64,000 bases of DNA from Pedobacter sp. Bi126 (GTDB lineage Bacteria; Bacteroidota; Bacteroidia; Sphingobacteriales; Sphingobacteriaceae). The number at the start of each line of letters is the position of its first letter. Positions within the stretch are counted from its first letter, which is position 1. Under the pieces are notes generated by a model that searched no databases, was not told the origin of the DNA, and was given only the letters and a program-made list of their open reading frames with translations. The DNA lies in contig NZ_CAKKMS010000001.1 of the NCBI RefSeq assembly GCF_918698245.1, positions 1,271,356 to 1,335,355 of the forward strand, read 5' to 3'. Below are positions 36,270 through 44,992 of the stretch, one piece after another. The translations under genes were made by a program, and so were the position numbers.

Positions 36270-39083
36270 TTATGGATTTAAATTTAAATGCGATGCTAAA
36301 TATTTTCCGGTGTACGATTTTTCCACCTTAACTAAATCTTCGGGTATGCCTTCAAATACCACCTGACCACCGCCATCGCCCCCTTCAGGGCCGATATCGA
36401 TTACCCAATCGGCACATTTGATCATGTCCATATTGTGTTCAATCACCAAAATCGTGTTCCCTTGTTCAATCAAGGTATTCAGCGCCTTTAGCAGTTTTTT
36501 AATATCATGGAAATGCAGACCGGTTGTCGGCTCATCAAAAATAAACAACGTTTTATTGGCATTATTTCCCTTAATTAAAAACGATGCGAGTTTAATACGC
36601 TGTGCCTCACCTCCCGATAAGGTATTGGAAGATTGACCTAAATGTACATAACCCAGACCTACATCAACCAATGGATTTAATTTATTAAGGATCTTTTGTT
36701 CATCCTTAAAAAATTCTACCGCCTCTTCAATAGTCATATCCAAAATTTCAGATACGTTTTTCTCTTTATAGGTTACATCTAAAACCTGCTGTTTAAAGCG
36801 TTTACCGTTACAGGCTTCACAAGGCAGGTAAATATCGGCCATAAACTGCATCTCGATTTTCACCTCGCCCTCACCCTGGCAAACATCGCAACGGCCACCT
36901 TCTACGTTGAAAGAGAATGCAGCTGGTTTTAAGCCCGCAGCTTTTGCCGATGCCAGCCCTGAAAACAAGGCACGGATATCATCCCATGCCTTTACATAAG
37001 TAACCGGATTAGAACGGCTCGAGCGGCCAATCGGGTTCTGATCGACCATTTCTACAGCGCTTACCAGATCGTAATTGCCAAAAATGCCGTCATAAGCACC
37101 CGTTTGCTCACCAGCGTAGTTTCCAATTGCTTTTTGCAGTGCAGGATATAAGATCTTTTTAACCAAACTGGTTTTACCCGATCCGGAAACACCACTTACG
37201 GCAGTAAAAACACCTAGCGGAAACTTCACATCAATATTCTGCAGGTTGTTTTCCCTTGCTCCTTTAATCAGGATGTGATCCTTCCACTTACGGCGTTTAT
37301 CCGGAATGGCAATTTTTTCTATTCCCGATAGGTAACGGCCTGTTAAGCTATTTTTATCTTTTAAAATCTCCTCGTAATTACCACTGAAAACCAAATTACC
37401 GCCATGGGTACCAGCCTCAGGGCCGATATCGATAATGTAATCGGCTGCACGCATCATTTCTTCTTCATGCTCCACCACCAAAACGGTATTGCCTACATTA
37501 CGGAGCGAGATCAATACTTCGATCAGTTTATTGGTATCACGTGGATGCAAACCGATGCTCGGTTCGTCCAAAACGTAAATAGAACCCACCAAACTACTTC
37601 CCAATGAAGTGGCCAGGTTAATCCTTTGCGATTCTCCACCCGAAAGCGTATTCGATAAACGGTTTAAGGTGAGGTAGCCTAAACCTACATTATTTAAATA
37701 AAGGAAACGGTTATCGATCTCTGCCAATAAACGTTTGGCAATTTTGGTATCGTTAGCATTTAACTTCAACTCGTTAAAGAAAACCAAAGCTTTTGCCAAT
37801 GGCATCAGCACCACATCGATAATCGATTTCTCAGCAATCTTTACATAAGATGCATCCTTACGCAAACGCGAGCCTTTACAATCAGGACAGGTGGTTTTGC
37901 CCCGGTAACGTGATAACATTACACGGTACTGGATTTTGTAAGTCTGCTCTTCCAGTTCTTTGAAAAAAGCATCCAGACCTGCAAAATATTTATTTCCTGT
38001 CCAAAGCAAGCGTTGCTCTGTTTCTGTTAAGGCACTATAAGGCCGGTGAATCGGGAATTCGAATTTTGGTGCAGCTTTAATAAAATTCTGCAACCATACA
38101 TTCATTTTTTCGCCGCGCCAGGGGGCAATGGCATTATCGTAAATACTTTTGCTCTTATCAGGAATAACCAGATCTTCATCAATGCCGATTACGTTTCCAT
38201 AACCTTCACAACGTTTACACGCACCATAAGGGTTATTGAAAGAGAAAAAGTTCGGCGTTGGTTCTTCAAATTTTATTCCATCCAGCTCAAACCGGTCGCT
38301 AAAATGTTTAGTTGTGCCCTGGGCTTCTACATAACAATCGCCTTTACCTTCAAAAAAAGCAGTCTGTGCCGAATCAGCCAATCTGCTTAATGTTTCTTCT
38401 TCCTGGTTGGTTACAATACGGTCGATCAGGATCTGAACGGTTTTATCATCCGTTAAGGCTTCATCCTTAAAGTCGGCATCATCTAAAACGGCTTCTATCT
38501 TTTCTATTTTATCGTTAATCAGAACACGTAAAAATCCTTTCTGTAATAAAATAGCCAGCTCTTCTTTAATCGTACGGTTATTGTGCGGGTACAGCGGGCA
38601 AAAAATAGTAACCGTTGTATCTTCGGGCATGGCATTTACATAATCTACCACCGTGCTTACCGAATCCTTTTTTACTTCTTTGCCCGAAACCGGCGAAATG
38701 GTTTTGCCGATACGCGAGAAAAGCAGTTTGAGGTAATCGTAAATTTCGGTCGAGGTACCGACAGTAGAACGTGGGTTGGAAGTAATAACCTTTTGTTCGA
38801 TGGCAATTGCCGGAGCAATACCTTTAATATAATCAACATCGGGTTTATTCATCCGGCCCATAAACTGGCGGGCATAAGAAGATAAACTTTCTACATATCG
38901 GCGTTGCCCCTCTGCATATAAAGTATCAAATGCAAGCGAAGATTTCCCAGAACCAGACATACCTGTTACCACCACAAGTTTATTTTTTGGAATGGCAACA
39001 TCGATGTTTTTGAGGTTGTGCACGCGGGCACCTTTTATGATAATATTTTTATGCGGATCTTTTTCGGCCTCTTTTTTGCTCAT
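36270..39083 (-). CDS. uvrA: Excinuclease ABC subunit A (UvrA)
   Basis: A 937-residue DNA damage recognition ATPase of nucleotide excision repair, close to the usual 940. The ATG at 39083 ([20 protein letters not shown]) fits the family; an upstream in-frame start would add 20 residues unlike UvrA. First Walker [10 protein letters not shown] at 41-49, second GVSGSGKTS near 630. Both ABC signatures ([11 protein letters not shown] and [11 protein letters not shown]) and Walker B blocks ([26 protein letters not shown]) are intact. Zinc-binding cysteines are present in [17 protein letters not shown] and [10 protein letters not shown] with CEAC. The insertion-domain region is present and there is no truncation. 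Many Bacteroidota carry two uvrA genes, so whether this is the main copy is unknown. Confidence 0.97.
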   Translation of the reverse strand: MSKKEAEKDPHKNIIIKGARVHNLKNIDVAIPKNKLVVVTGMSGSGKSSLAFDTLYAEGQRRYVESLSSYARQFMGRMNKPDVDYIKGIAPAIAIEQKVITSNPRSTVGTSTEIYDYLKLLFSRIGKTISPVSGKEVKKDSVSTVVDYVNAMPEDTTVTIFCPLYPHNNRTIKEELAILLQKGFLRVLINDKIEKIEAVLDDADFKDEALTDDKTVQILIDRIVTNQEEETLSRLADSAQTAFFEGKGDCYVEAQGTTKHFSDRFELDGIKFEEPTPNFFSFNNPYGACKRCEGYGNVIGIDEDLVIPDKSKSIYDNAIAPWRGEKMNVWLQNFIKAAPKFEFPIHRPYSALTETEQRLLWTGNKYFAGLDAFFKELEEQTYKIQYRVMLSRYRGKTTCPDCKGSRLRKDASYVKIAEKSIIDVVLMPLAKALVFFNELKLNANDTKIAKRLLAEIDNRFLYLNNVGLGYLTLNRLSNTLSGGESQRINLATSLGSSLVGSIYVLDEPSIGLHPRDTNKLIEVLISLRNVGNTVLVVEHEEEMMRAADYIIDIGPEAGTHGGNLVFSGNYEEILKDKNSLTGRYLSGIEKIAIPDKRRKWKDHILIKGARENNLQNIDVKFPLGVFTAVSGVSGSGKTSLVKKILYPALQKAIGNYAGEQTGAYDGIFGNYDLVSAVEMVDQNPIGRSSRSNPVTYVKAWDDIRALFSGLASAKAAGLKPAAFSFNVEGGRCDVCQGEGEVKIEMQFMADIYLPCEACNGKRFKQQVLDVTYKEKNVSEILDMTIEEAVEFFKDEQKILNKLNPLVDVGLGYVHLGQSSNTLSGGEAQRIKLASFLIKGNNANKTLFIFDEPTTGLHFHDIKKLLKALNTLIEQGNTILVIEHNMDMIKCADWVIDIGPEGGDGGGQVVFEGIPEDLVKVEKSYTGKYLASHLNLNP

Positions 39084-39342
39084 GTATAGTAACGAATATA
39101 ATGTATAACCCCAGAATGCGGTTAGGGTTTTAAGAACATACAAAAATAGGGTACTGAGACGGTTAATTTATTTTTTAACATTTTATTTTTTGCTTTTTGA
39201 TAAAAAAATAACTTTCTTTGAACATTAACAACCTCAAAACCAAACTAACACACATCAAAAAACATAGGAGAGAAGCTATAGAAATTAAACATCTACAAAT
39301 TAATTTTTAGCAAATAGTACGGGATTTAGTGTAGGTAAACCT

Positions 39343-39927
39343 ATGAATTTACAATCATATAATGATCAGGACCTGGTAAAGGTATATATTGCCGGGAACG
39401 AGAATGGATTGCAGGAACTTTTAAGAAGACATAAAAGTAAAATTTATACCTCTATCTACTTGTTGGTTAAAGACCAATATCTGGCGGAGGATATTTTTCA
39501 GGATGCTTTTATAAAAGTAATTAATACCCTGCGATCGGGAAGATATAACGAAGAAGGCAAGTTTTTGCCTTGGGTAATGCGTATTGCCCATAACTTGGTT
39601 ATCGATTATTTCAGAAAAGAAAAGAGAACACCAATCATCACCAGTGCTGATGGAATGGATGTATTCAATATGCTACACTTTTATGATGAGAGCGCAGAAG
39701 ATAAAATGCTTCGCGACCAGACCCATAAAGATTTGAAAGCAATGATCCATTTATTGCCTGATGAGCAGAAAGAAGTGCTCCTGATGCGTCATTACGCTGA
39801 TCTAAGCTTTAAAGAGATCGCAGATTTAACCGATGTAAGCATCAATACAGCATTAGGCCGTATGCGTTATGCATTGAGTAATTTGCGTAAAATGCTTAAA
39901 ACAAAGGAGATGACCTACAAAGGGTAG
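39343..39927 (+). CDS. ECF-type sigma-70 factor
   Basis: A 194-residue sigma factor with region 2 (QELLRRHKSKIYTSIYLLVKDQYLAEDIFQDAFIKV near 22-57, FLPWVMRIAHNLVIDYFRKEKR near 73-94) and region 4 (LLPDEQKEVLLMRHYADLSFKEIADLTDVSINTALGRMRYALSNLRK near 136-182). The linker contains FYDESAEDKMLRDQ. No anti-sigma gene follows; instead a 64-residue acidic protein lies 87 bases downstream. The gene is preceded by a 200-base spacer shared with the divergent uvrA. Sigma factors of this type set expression of a small stress or envelope regulon; the signal is unknown. Confidence 0.93.
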   Translation: MNLQSYNDQDLVKVYIAGNENGLQELLRRHKSKIYTSIYLLVKDQYLAEDIFQDAFIKVINTLRSGRYNEEGKFLPWVMRIAHNLVIDYFRKEKRTPIITSADGMDVFNMLHFYDESAEDKMLRDQTHKDLKAMIHLLPDEQKEVLLMRHYADLSFKEIADLTDVSINTALGRMRYALSNLRKMLKTKEMTYKG

Positions 39928-40014
39928 TAAAATTGTTACATAAAATTTTTTAGGGGTTGAAATAAAGCATCTGAACTATCGTTAAGTTTATAAAACTTAT
40001 CACATTTTTTGCTT

Positions 40015-40209
40015 ATGACAAAAACCTCTACATCAAAAACAAATGTAAATTTACCTACACCTAACATGTTTCAGCCTAGAACTGATATTGAATCTGACGC
40101 AGAAATCGACTTATTTTATGATCAAATAAAAGGTAAGTTAGATAGACTGGCTAAAAATCCTCAAGATGAAACCATCAACAAGATTTTAGCTTACAGCAGC
40201 GCAAAGTAG
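40015..40209 (+). CDS. Small conserved-looking protein downstream of the ECF sigma factor
   Basis: A 64-residue protein started at the ATG at 40015. It is hydrophilic, with a Thr/Ser/Lys-rich start (MTKTSTSKTNVNLPTPNMF) and a predicted helix with acidic residues (ESDAEIDLFYDQIKGKLDRLAKNPQDETINKILAYSSAK). It is not a membrane or known anti-sigma protein. The spacing (87 bases after sigma stop) and a terminator immediately after it make it a plausible second gene of the sigma transcript. The function is not recognised. Codon use looks like its neighbours. Confidence 0.55.
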   Translation: MTKTSTSKTNVNLPTPNMFQPRTDIESDAEIDLFYDQIKGKLDRLAKNPQDETINKILAYSSAK

Positions 40210-40227
40210 AAAATCTTTACATGAGCC

Positions 40228-40267
40228 AAAAAAGCTTGTTCCACAGGGTGGGGCAAGCTTTTTTTTA
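40228..40267 (+). terminator. Intrinsic terminator after the sigma unit
   Basis: An AAAAAGCTTG stem pairs with CAAGCTTTTT, with an inner CCAC/GTGG pair, then a run of T. It lies 18 bases after the small gene's stop. Confidence 0.75.
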
Positions 40268-40569
40268 TTTTATAAGTTCAATAGTTCATTTGCCATTCGT
40301 TCATTGGTAACTGCAAACCGGCTACCAGTTCATAATTGATGGTGCTGTATTATCTTATAACTACTTATGCACATCATTGCTACCTGGCTATCATCCATTT
40401 GGCCATAAACCATTAACGATCTGACCATCAACAATAAAACAATTTAGCAATGAATCGTCAATCTCTCATCCTACCTCTTCCCTCTTATCCATAAATGGCC
40501 TAATTTTTACAATCTCCTAAAGCAAAAAGCCTTACCTTTGCATAGTGTAAATTTAACACTAAGTACGCT
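40268..40569 (+). promoter_or_regulatory. Spacer with promoter and palindrome before the AraJ-like exporter
   Basis: The first part is simple-sequence debris (GTTCATTGGT words near 40290-40310). Near the gene TACCTTTG (40533-40540) fits the -7 box, and just after it lies TAGTGT-AAATTTA-ACACTA (40543-40561), an inverted repeat with 6-bp arms. The palindrome would cover the transcription start, as expected for a repressor site. Confidence 0.45.
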
Positions 40570-41754
40570 ATGAACAAGAACTTGCTCCCACTCACTTTAG
40601 GCGGTTTAGGCATCGGGATAACAGAATTTGTTATGATGGGCCTGCTACCCGATATCTCAAAAGATTTAGCAGTAACCATTCCGCAGGCAGGGCATCTAAT
40701 TTCTGCATACGCTTTAGGTGTAGTAATTGGCGCACCCTTATTAATCATGATTGCCGGCAAATATCCACCAAAAATGATATTGATTGCTTTGATGATCATG
40801 TTCACCGTGTTTAATGCCTTCTCTGCGTTCGCGCCTACTTTTGACACCTTATTTATTGCCCGGTTGCTTTCGGGTTTACCACACGGTGCATTTTTTGGCG
40901 TAGGATCGGTAGTAGCCAGCAGAATAGCCGAAAAGGGAAAAGCTGCTCAGGCGGTATCGCTTATGTTTATGGGTTTAACCATCGCCAATATTGTTGGGGT
41001 ACCATTGGGTACCTTTATCGGTCACAATTTTTCCTGGCGGATCTCTTTTGCCGTTGTCGTATTTGTTGGCCTTGTTACTTTGCTGAGTTTAAAATTATGG
41101 CTGCCAGCGCTGGAAGCCACAAAAAACCGCGATTTAAAAGCCGAATTAAGTTTCTTCAAAAAAAGAGAAGCCTGGATCATCATTTTTATGATCTCGATCG
41201 GAACGGGTGGATTATTTACCTGGTACAGTTATATTGCCCCTTTAATGACAGATGTTGCAGGCTTTTCGCCAAATGCAGTAACCTATATATTAATGCTGGC
41301 AGGTTTGGGCATGATGTTCGGCAATTATGTTGGCGGCCGACTGGCCGATAAATTTTCACCTGCAAAAGCATCTGCTGCCTTATTGCTTACCATGGTCGTT
41401 ACCTTAACCATTGTTCACTTCGTATCCGCAAGTCAGCCATTGGCTTTAATTATGACTTTTGTTACCGGCGCCGTATCTTTTGCGTTGGCAGCCCCAATAC
41501 AGATGTTAATGATCCAGAGTGCTAAGGGCTCCGAAATGCTGGCTGCATCTGCAAGTCAGGCGAGTTTTAATATTGGTAATGCTTTAGGCGCATTCTTCGG
41601 TGGTCTTCCGTTAGTATATGGTTTCGATTATACTTCGCCGGCCTATGTTGGTGCCGCAATGGCTTTGGTTGGTGCTTTCTTTGCGTTTTGGTTGATTAAA
41701 AGTAATCAGGGCGTAACAGAACAGGTTAAAGTACCGGCTGCATCTTTTCATTAG
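40570..41754 (+). CDS. AraJ-type MFS exporter (DHA1 family)
   Basis: A 394-residue inner-membrane protein with twelve predicted helices. It follows the E. coli AraJ pattern closely: LTLGGLGIGITEFVMMGLLPD near 9-29, PQAGHLISAYALGVVIGAP near 38-56, RLLSGLPHGAFFGVGSVVASRIA near 98-120, GVPLGTFIGHNFSWR near 141-155, and SASQASFNIGNALGAFFGG in the C-terminal half. Members expel sugars or drugs. It is a single-gene unit, and a palindrome at the promoter suggests repressor control, perhaps by a TetR- or MarR-type protein encoded elsewhere. The downstream spacer (41755-42019) contains TTGAATGA-type direct repeats but no gene. Substrate unknown. Confidence 0.9.
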   Translation: MNKNLLPLTLGGLGIGITEFVMMGLLPDISKDLAVTIPQAGHLISAYALGVVIGAPLLIMIAGKYPPKMILIALMIMFTVFNAFSAFAPTFDTLFIARLLSGLPHGAFFGVGSVVASRIAEKGKAAQAVSLMFMGLTIANIVGVPLGTFIGHNFSWRISFAVVVFVGLVTLLSLKLWLPALEATKNRDLKAELSFFKKREAWIIIFMISIGTGGLFTWYSYIAPLMTDVAGFSPNAVTYILMLAGLGMMFGNYVGGRLADKFSPAKASAALLLTMVVTLTIVHFVSASQPLALIMTFVTGAVSFALAAPIQMLMIQSAKGSEMLAASASQASFNIGNALGAFFGGLPLVYGFDYTSPAYVGAAMALVGAFFAFWLIKSNQGVTEQVKVPAASFH

Positions 41755-42019
41755 TCCAATGATTGAATGAGAGAATGATTGAATTAGAGGATCCAAATCA
41801 CTCACTCATTCAAAATTCAGTCATTCAAACTTATTTGCCCAGCTAACTTTGTAGAAAATGAAAGCAAGTGCAAGTAAAAACGGTTAGTCCTGCTGTACGC
41901 TAAAGCCTCGCAGAAAAAGCTCGGGCTACCGCTTCTATCAGGTTTATAATGAATGGTCAGTGCGATGCATAAAACCCGACATACTAAAAATTGGATCACC
42001 TAGCTAAGGCCCTTTATGC

Positions 42020-42616
42020 CTAATACCTGCGGCCCCCTTTATCTTTCAACCTGCCTACTACCAGACCAAGGGATAGTCCATAAAAAGATTGCAGATTGTT
42101 CAGGTTTGCCGAAAAACCAGCAGTAACAGCCGCTGTCCTATCTAAGTACAGTCCATATTTCATTTCGAGCGGCAAACCGACCGTTTTTCTTCTGATCTTT
42201 TCATACACATTATTACTGAAAAGGCATCCGCCTGGCCTATTACAATCGTTATACAGAAATGCACCGGGACTTACCTGATCAACCAACGAAAACCCTGCGC
42301 CAAACTTGACATAATGGTAATGGTTAAAAGTATAACTTTTGCCCACTAAAATACCAAAGTCAGAAATATGTGGTTCTGGCAAACCGCCAAAATAAAAAAT
42401 CCGGATACGTTCTACAGCTGATGTTTTAAGCGCGATATAATTACTTCTTTTCTGCAGGTAAAAATCTACATCTCCATAGAAGCGTCTGTTTCCTCCACCG
42501 CCCAGACTAAAGCCAAGGCCGAAATAGCTTTTCCTTTTTTGGTGTAAAGTATCCTGCTGTGCAAAAACAAAACCGTTAATGCAAACGAGCAATAAGATTA
42601 AAACATGTTTTCGCAT
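42020..42616 (-). CDS. Predicted outer-membrane barrel protein, third gene of a cluster
   Basis: A 198-residue protein with a signal peptide (MRKHVLILLLVCINGFVFAQ). The body shows alternating strands typical of a small barrel: YFGLGFSLGGGGNRRFYGDVDFYL, YHYVKFGAGFSLVDQ, LPLEMKYGLYLD, AAVTAGFSANLNN and FYGLSLGLVVGR. It carries two cysteines near 130-136 (CNRPGGC). No family is recognised. It lies 4 bases after the preceding gene in a three-gene operon whose other members also appear to be envelope proteins. Confidence 0.62.
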   Translation of the reverse strand: MRKHVLILLLVCINGFVFAQQDTLHQKRKSYFGLGFSLGGGGNRRFYGDVDFYLQKRSNYIALKTSAVERIRIFYFGGLPEPHISDFGILVGKSYTFNHYHYVKFGAGFSLVDQVSPGAFLYNDCNRPGGCLFSNNVYEKIRRKTVGLPLEMKYGLYLDRTAAVTAGFSANLNNLQSFYGLSLGLVVGRLKDKGGRRY

Positions 42617-42620
42617 ACTA

Positions 42621-43172
42621 TTAAAGCTTTTTAGAACCGAATACCAAACCTAAACCTGCTGTTGCAAAAGTTTTTTGCCTGTTTGCATTGCCATTCACTG
42701 ATAAAGAAATTCCAACACCATCAACAAAACGGAATATATACCTGGCCTCAGCAACAAGTCCCACCGAGTTTTTTTGTATAATCTTATCCCTTGTGGTATC
42801 ACTATTCGACTCATCGTACTTTTTCAGATCTGCAATTAGTGCTACGCCCCCTCCAAATTCAATCCTATGATTGGAATTGATTTTAACCCGCTTACCTAAC
42901 ATCAGTGCCACTTCAGAAAAACCCGGCATAGTTGTTTCTTCTCCATTTACATTCACTTCATAACTCTCCTGCATTACGGAAGATATTTTGAACTTAAGAT
43001 AAGAACCCGGTTTGTTGTATGCAATAAAGCCCGAAACCAAGGGTTTTTGCAATGTTGCAGCGCCGAGCTCAAGCCCAAAACTTAGGGGATTAAAAAAATC
43101 ATCAAAATTTCTTTGTGCTTTAACAATACTGCCCAGCAAGGTTAAAACCGATAATAAAATAATCTTTTTCAT
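42621..43172 (-). CDS. Predicted outer-membrane barrel protein, second gene of a cluster
   Basis: A 183-residue protein started at the ATG at 43172, which opens a clean signal peptide (MKKIILLSVLTLLGSIVKAQ); an upstream in-frame start to 43229 is less likely. Barrel-like strands include LSFGLELGAATL, GSYLKFKISSVM, EVALMLGKRVKI, HRIEFGGGVALIADL, VGLVAEARYIFRF and FATAGLGLVFGSKKL. It resembles its downstream neighbour in length and layout but not clearly in sequence. It lies 7 bases after the lipoprotein gene. Function unknown. Confidence 0.6.
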   Translation of the reverse strand: MKKIILLSVLTLLGSIVKAQRNFDDFFNPLSFGLELGAATLQKPLVSGFIAYNKPGSYLKFKISSVMQESYEVNVNGEETTMPGFSEVALMLGKRVKINSNHRIEFGGGVALIADLKKYDESNSDTTRDKIIQKNSVGLVAEARYIFRFVDGVGISLSVNGNANRQKTFATAGLGLVFGSKKL

Positions 43173-43179
43173 AACTATA

Positions 43180-43824
43180 TTATTTAATTCTTTTAAAATG
43201 AAAAGCAGAATCGTAAGAAAGACCTGCACCTATAAACAGTAAAAGTGCACCAGAACTGTCGTAGGCATGATTTAAGATGAGTCCTCCATCGCTAGCCAGT
43301 CCAATCCTTATCTTCTCACTTTTTGAGCCGCCCAAAATGTATGGCACTCCGTGAAATTCGACATACTTGTTTCCTAAAAGCAACAAGCCCCGCGATTGCA
43401 GCTTGGCTGATAGGGTTACACTATCTACAACTATACTGTCCTTTTTAAAGTGAAAACGGATCTGGTTATTGTCCATCACTTTTACATCAACGACCACATT
43501 TTCAGAAGGCTTAAAATAGATTCCACGTTTGCTGATATACTGATGAAAGTGCTCGGTTATTGGTTGATAACGGAGCATCTCGGCCACCCCATTCTTGGTA
43601 TAAGCTAAATCAGGAAATAACTGATAAGTGCCCGAAATTTTTGATATCTCGTCTTTGTGCAGCTTAACCTTGTGCCGCCTGATGGGCCTGTCAGAAAAAG
43701 AAGCGCAGCCCGAAAGCAACAGGCAGAGCGTAATACAGATACCTTGCCTAAAGCAGGAGATGTTGTTTTTTAGCCTATGATCATTGGTATAAGGTTGAAT
43801 TGAGGTTGAGGTTAGCGTATTCAT
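43180..43824 (-). CDS. Predicted lipoprotein, first gene of a cluster
   Basis: A 214-residue protein if started at the ATG at 43824; an in-frame TTG at 43851 would extend it. The lipobox LLSGC places the lipidated Cys at 40 after an unusually long polar N-region. The mature part is beta-rich (DEISKISGTYQLFP, VVVDVKVMDNNQIRFHFKKDSIVVDSV, LLLLGNKYVEFHGVPYILGG, GGLILNHAYDSSGALLLFIG). No family is recognised. It leads a tight operon with two barrel proteins. Together they might form an envelope assembly, but this is only context. Confidence 0.6.
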   Translation of the reverse strand: MNTLTSTSIQPYTNDHRLKNNISCFRQGICITLCLLLSGCASFSDRPIRRHKVKLHKDEISKISGTYQLFPDLAYTKNGVAEMLRYQPITEHFHQYISKRGIYFKPSENVVVDVKVMDNNQIRFHFKKDSIVVDSVTLSAKLQSRGLLLLGNKYVEFHGVPYILGGSKSEKIRIGLASDGGLILNHAYDSSGALLLFIGAGLSYDSAFHFKRIK

Positions 43825-44030
43825 TTTGATGTATTTTAAATTGTTTATCAAATCTAAAACACTCCGTAATGCTCAATTACCCTTAAAGATTATATCAAAT
43901 TAAATAATAAACCCTAAAAGAAATTTATACACCTATAATGTAATTATAAATTATATTCAATAAATTAACACCTGATAATAATCCATTCCATTATTAAAAA
44001 CATTAGGATTTCATTAATAAATTAATCTTT

Positions 44031-44990
44031 ATGGATAATCAGCAAGCATTATTTTTTCAAGCCATCAAAGCTGCATTGCCAGAATACCAGAACCTGGCGC
44101 TGAGTGTAGCCGAAGAACTGGGAATAAGCACGAATGAGGCCTATAAGAAAATCAGGGGCGACAGCAACCTTACATTCCAGCAGATCATCAAACTTTCCGA
44201 TTGTTTCGATGTTCCATTTCTATACAGCCCGAAACAATCGTTATCCGTTACTTTTAGCTATTTAAGTGTAAATGAAGATTTAGATATGATTGGCTATCTC
44301 CGGAATTTACTGGACAATATAAAATCCATCAAGAACAGCAACAAGAAACACATCACCATTACGACCGACGATATTCCTTTATTTCATTTTTTCAAGTACC
44401 CCGAACTCACCAGTTTTAAACTCTTCTTTTGGGCAAATAGCGCCAATAATCTGGAAATGCCGTTCAGTTCTTCCTTCCTATCCGATGAGATTATTAAAAT
44501 TTCGCAAGAGCTGCATGCCACTTACCTGGAAATACCAAGCACCGAAATATGGTCTAAAGATACCGTAACAGGCACACTCGAACAGATCAGGTATGCATTC
44601 GAAGCCGGGCATCTTACCGATACCGAACTGGCCGTAAAAATTGTAGAGCAGGTAAGGTATTGCCTCACTGATATGAATATGTACGCCATTAGCAGCAAAA
44701 AAACCATCGACCCAAACCATACCTTTAACTGGTATAATTGCGATGTATTGGGAAGCATCGCTTACCTGGTCGATTTTAAAGACCGCATGGCCTGCTACAA
44801 CAGGTTTAATACTTTCAATTACTTAAGAACCGAAGATCAGGCCTATTGCAAACAAACCAAACAATGGATGCAAGGCCTGATTATGAAATCGGTTTCTTTT
44901 AGCGGCCAGGGAGAAAAACACCGCAATAAATACCTGTATAATGCCTTTGCCGAATGCGACAAGCTGTTGAGGGAGATTACCAATGGTTAA
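44031..44990 (+). CDS. HTH-containing protein of unknown specificity
   Basis: A 319-residue soluble protein. The N-terminal 60 residues look like an atypical helix-turn-helix: YQNLALSVAEELGISTNEAYKKIRGDSNLTFQQIIKLSDCFDVPF, with the spacing of an XRE-like recognition helix. The remaining 250 residues are helical (DLDMIGYLRNLLDNIKSIKN, LFHFFKYPELTSFKLFFWANS, TGTLEQIRYAFEAGHL) and I do not recognise a ligand domain. It diverges from the lipoprotein/barrel operon across about 200 bases, so it may regulate that operon. It is not a lexA- or S24-type repressor. It converges on the multicopper oxidase gene with only 2 bases between the stops. Confidence 0.7.
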   Translation: MDNQQALFFQAIKAALPEYQNLALSVAEELGISTNEAYKKIRGDSNLTFQQIIKLSDCFDVPFLYSPKQSLSVTFSYLSVNEDLDMIGYLRNLLDNIKSIKNSNKKHITITTDDIPLFHFFKYPELTSFKLFFWANSANNLEMPFSSSFLSDEIIKISQELHATYLEIPSTEIWSKDTVTGTLEQIRYAFEAGHLTDTELAVKIVEQVRYCLTDMNMYAISSKKTIDPNHTFNWYNCDVLGSIAYLVDFKDRMACYNRFNTFNYLRTEDQAYCKQTKQWMQGLIMKSVSFSGQGEKHRNKYLYNAFAECDKLLREITNG

Positions 44991-44992
44991 GA

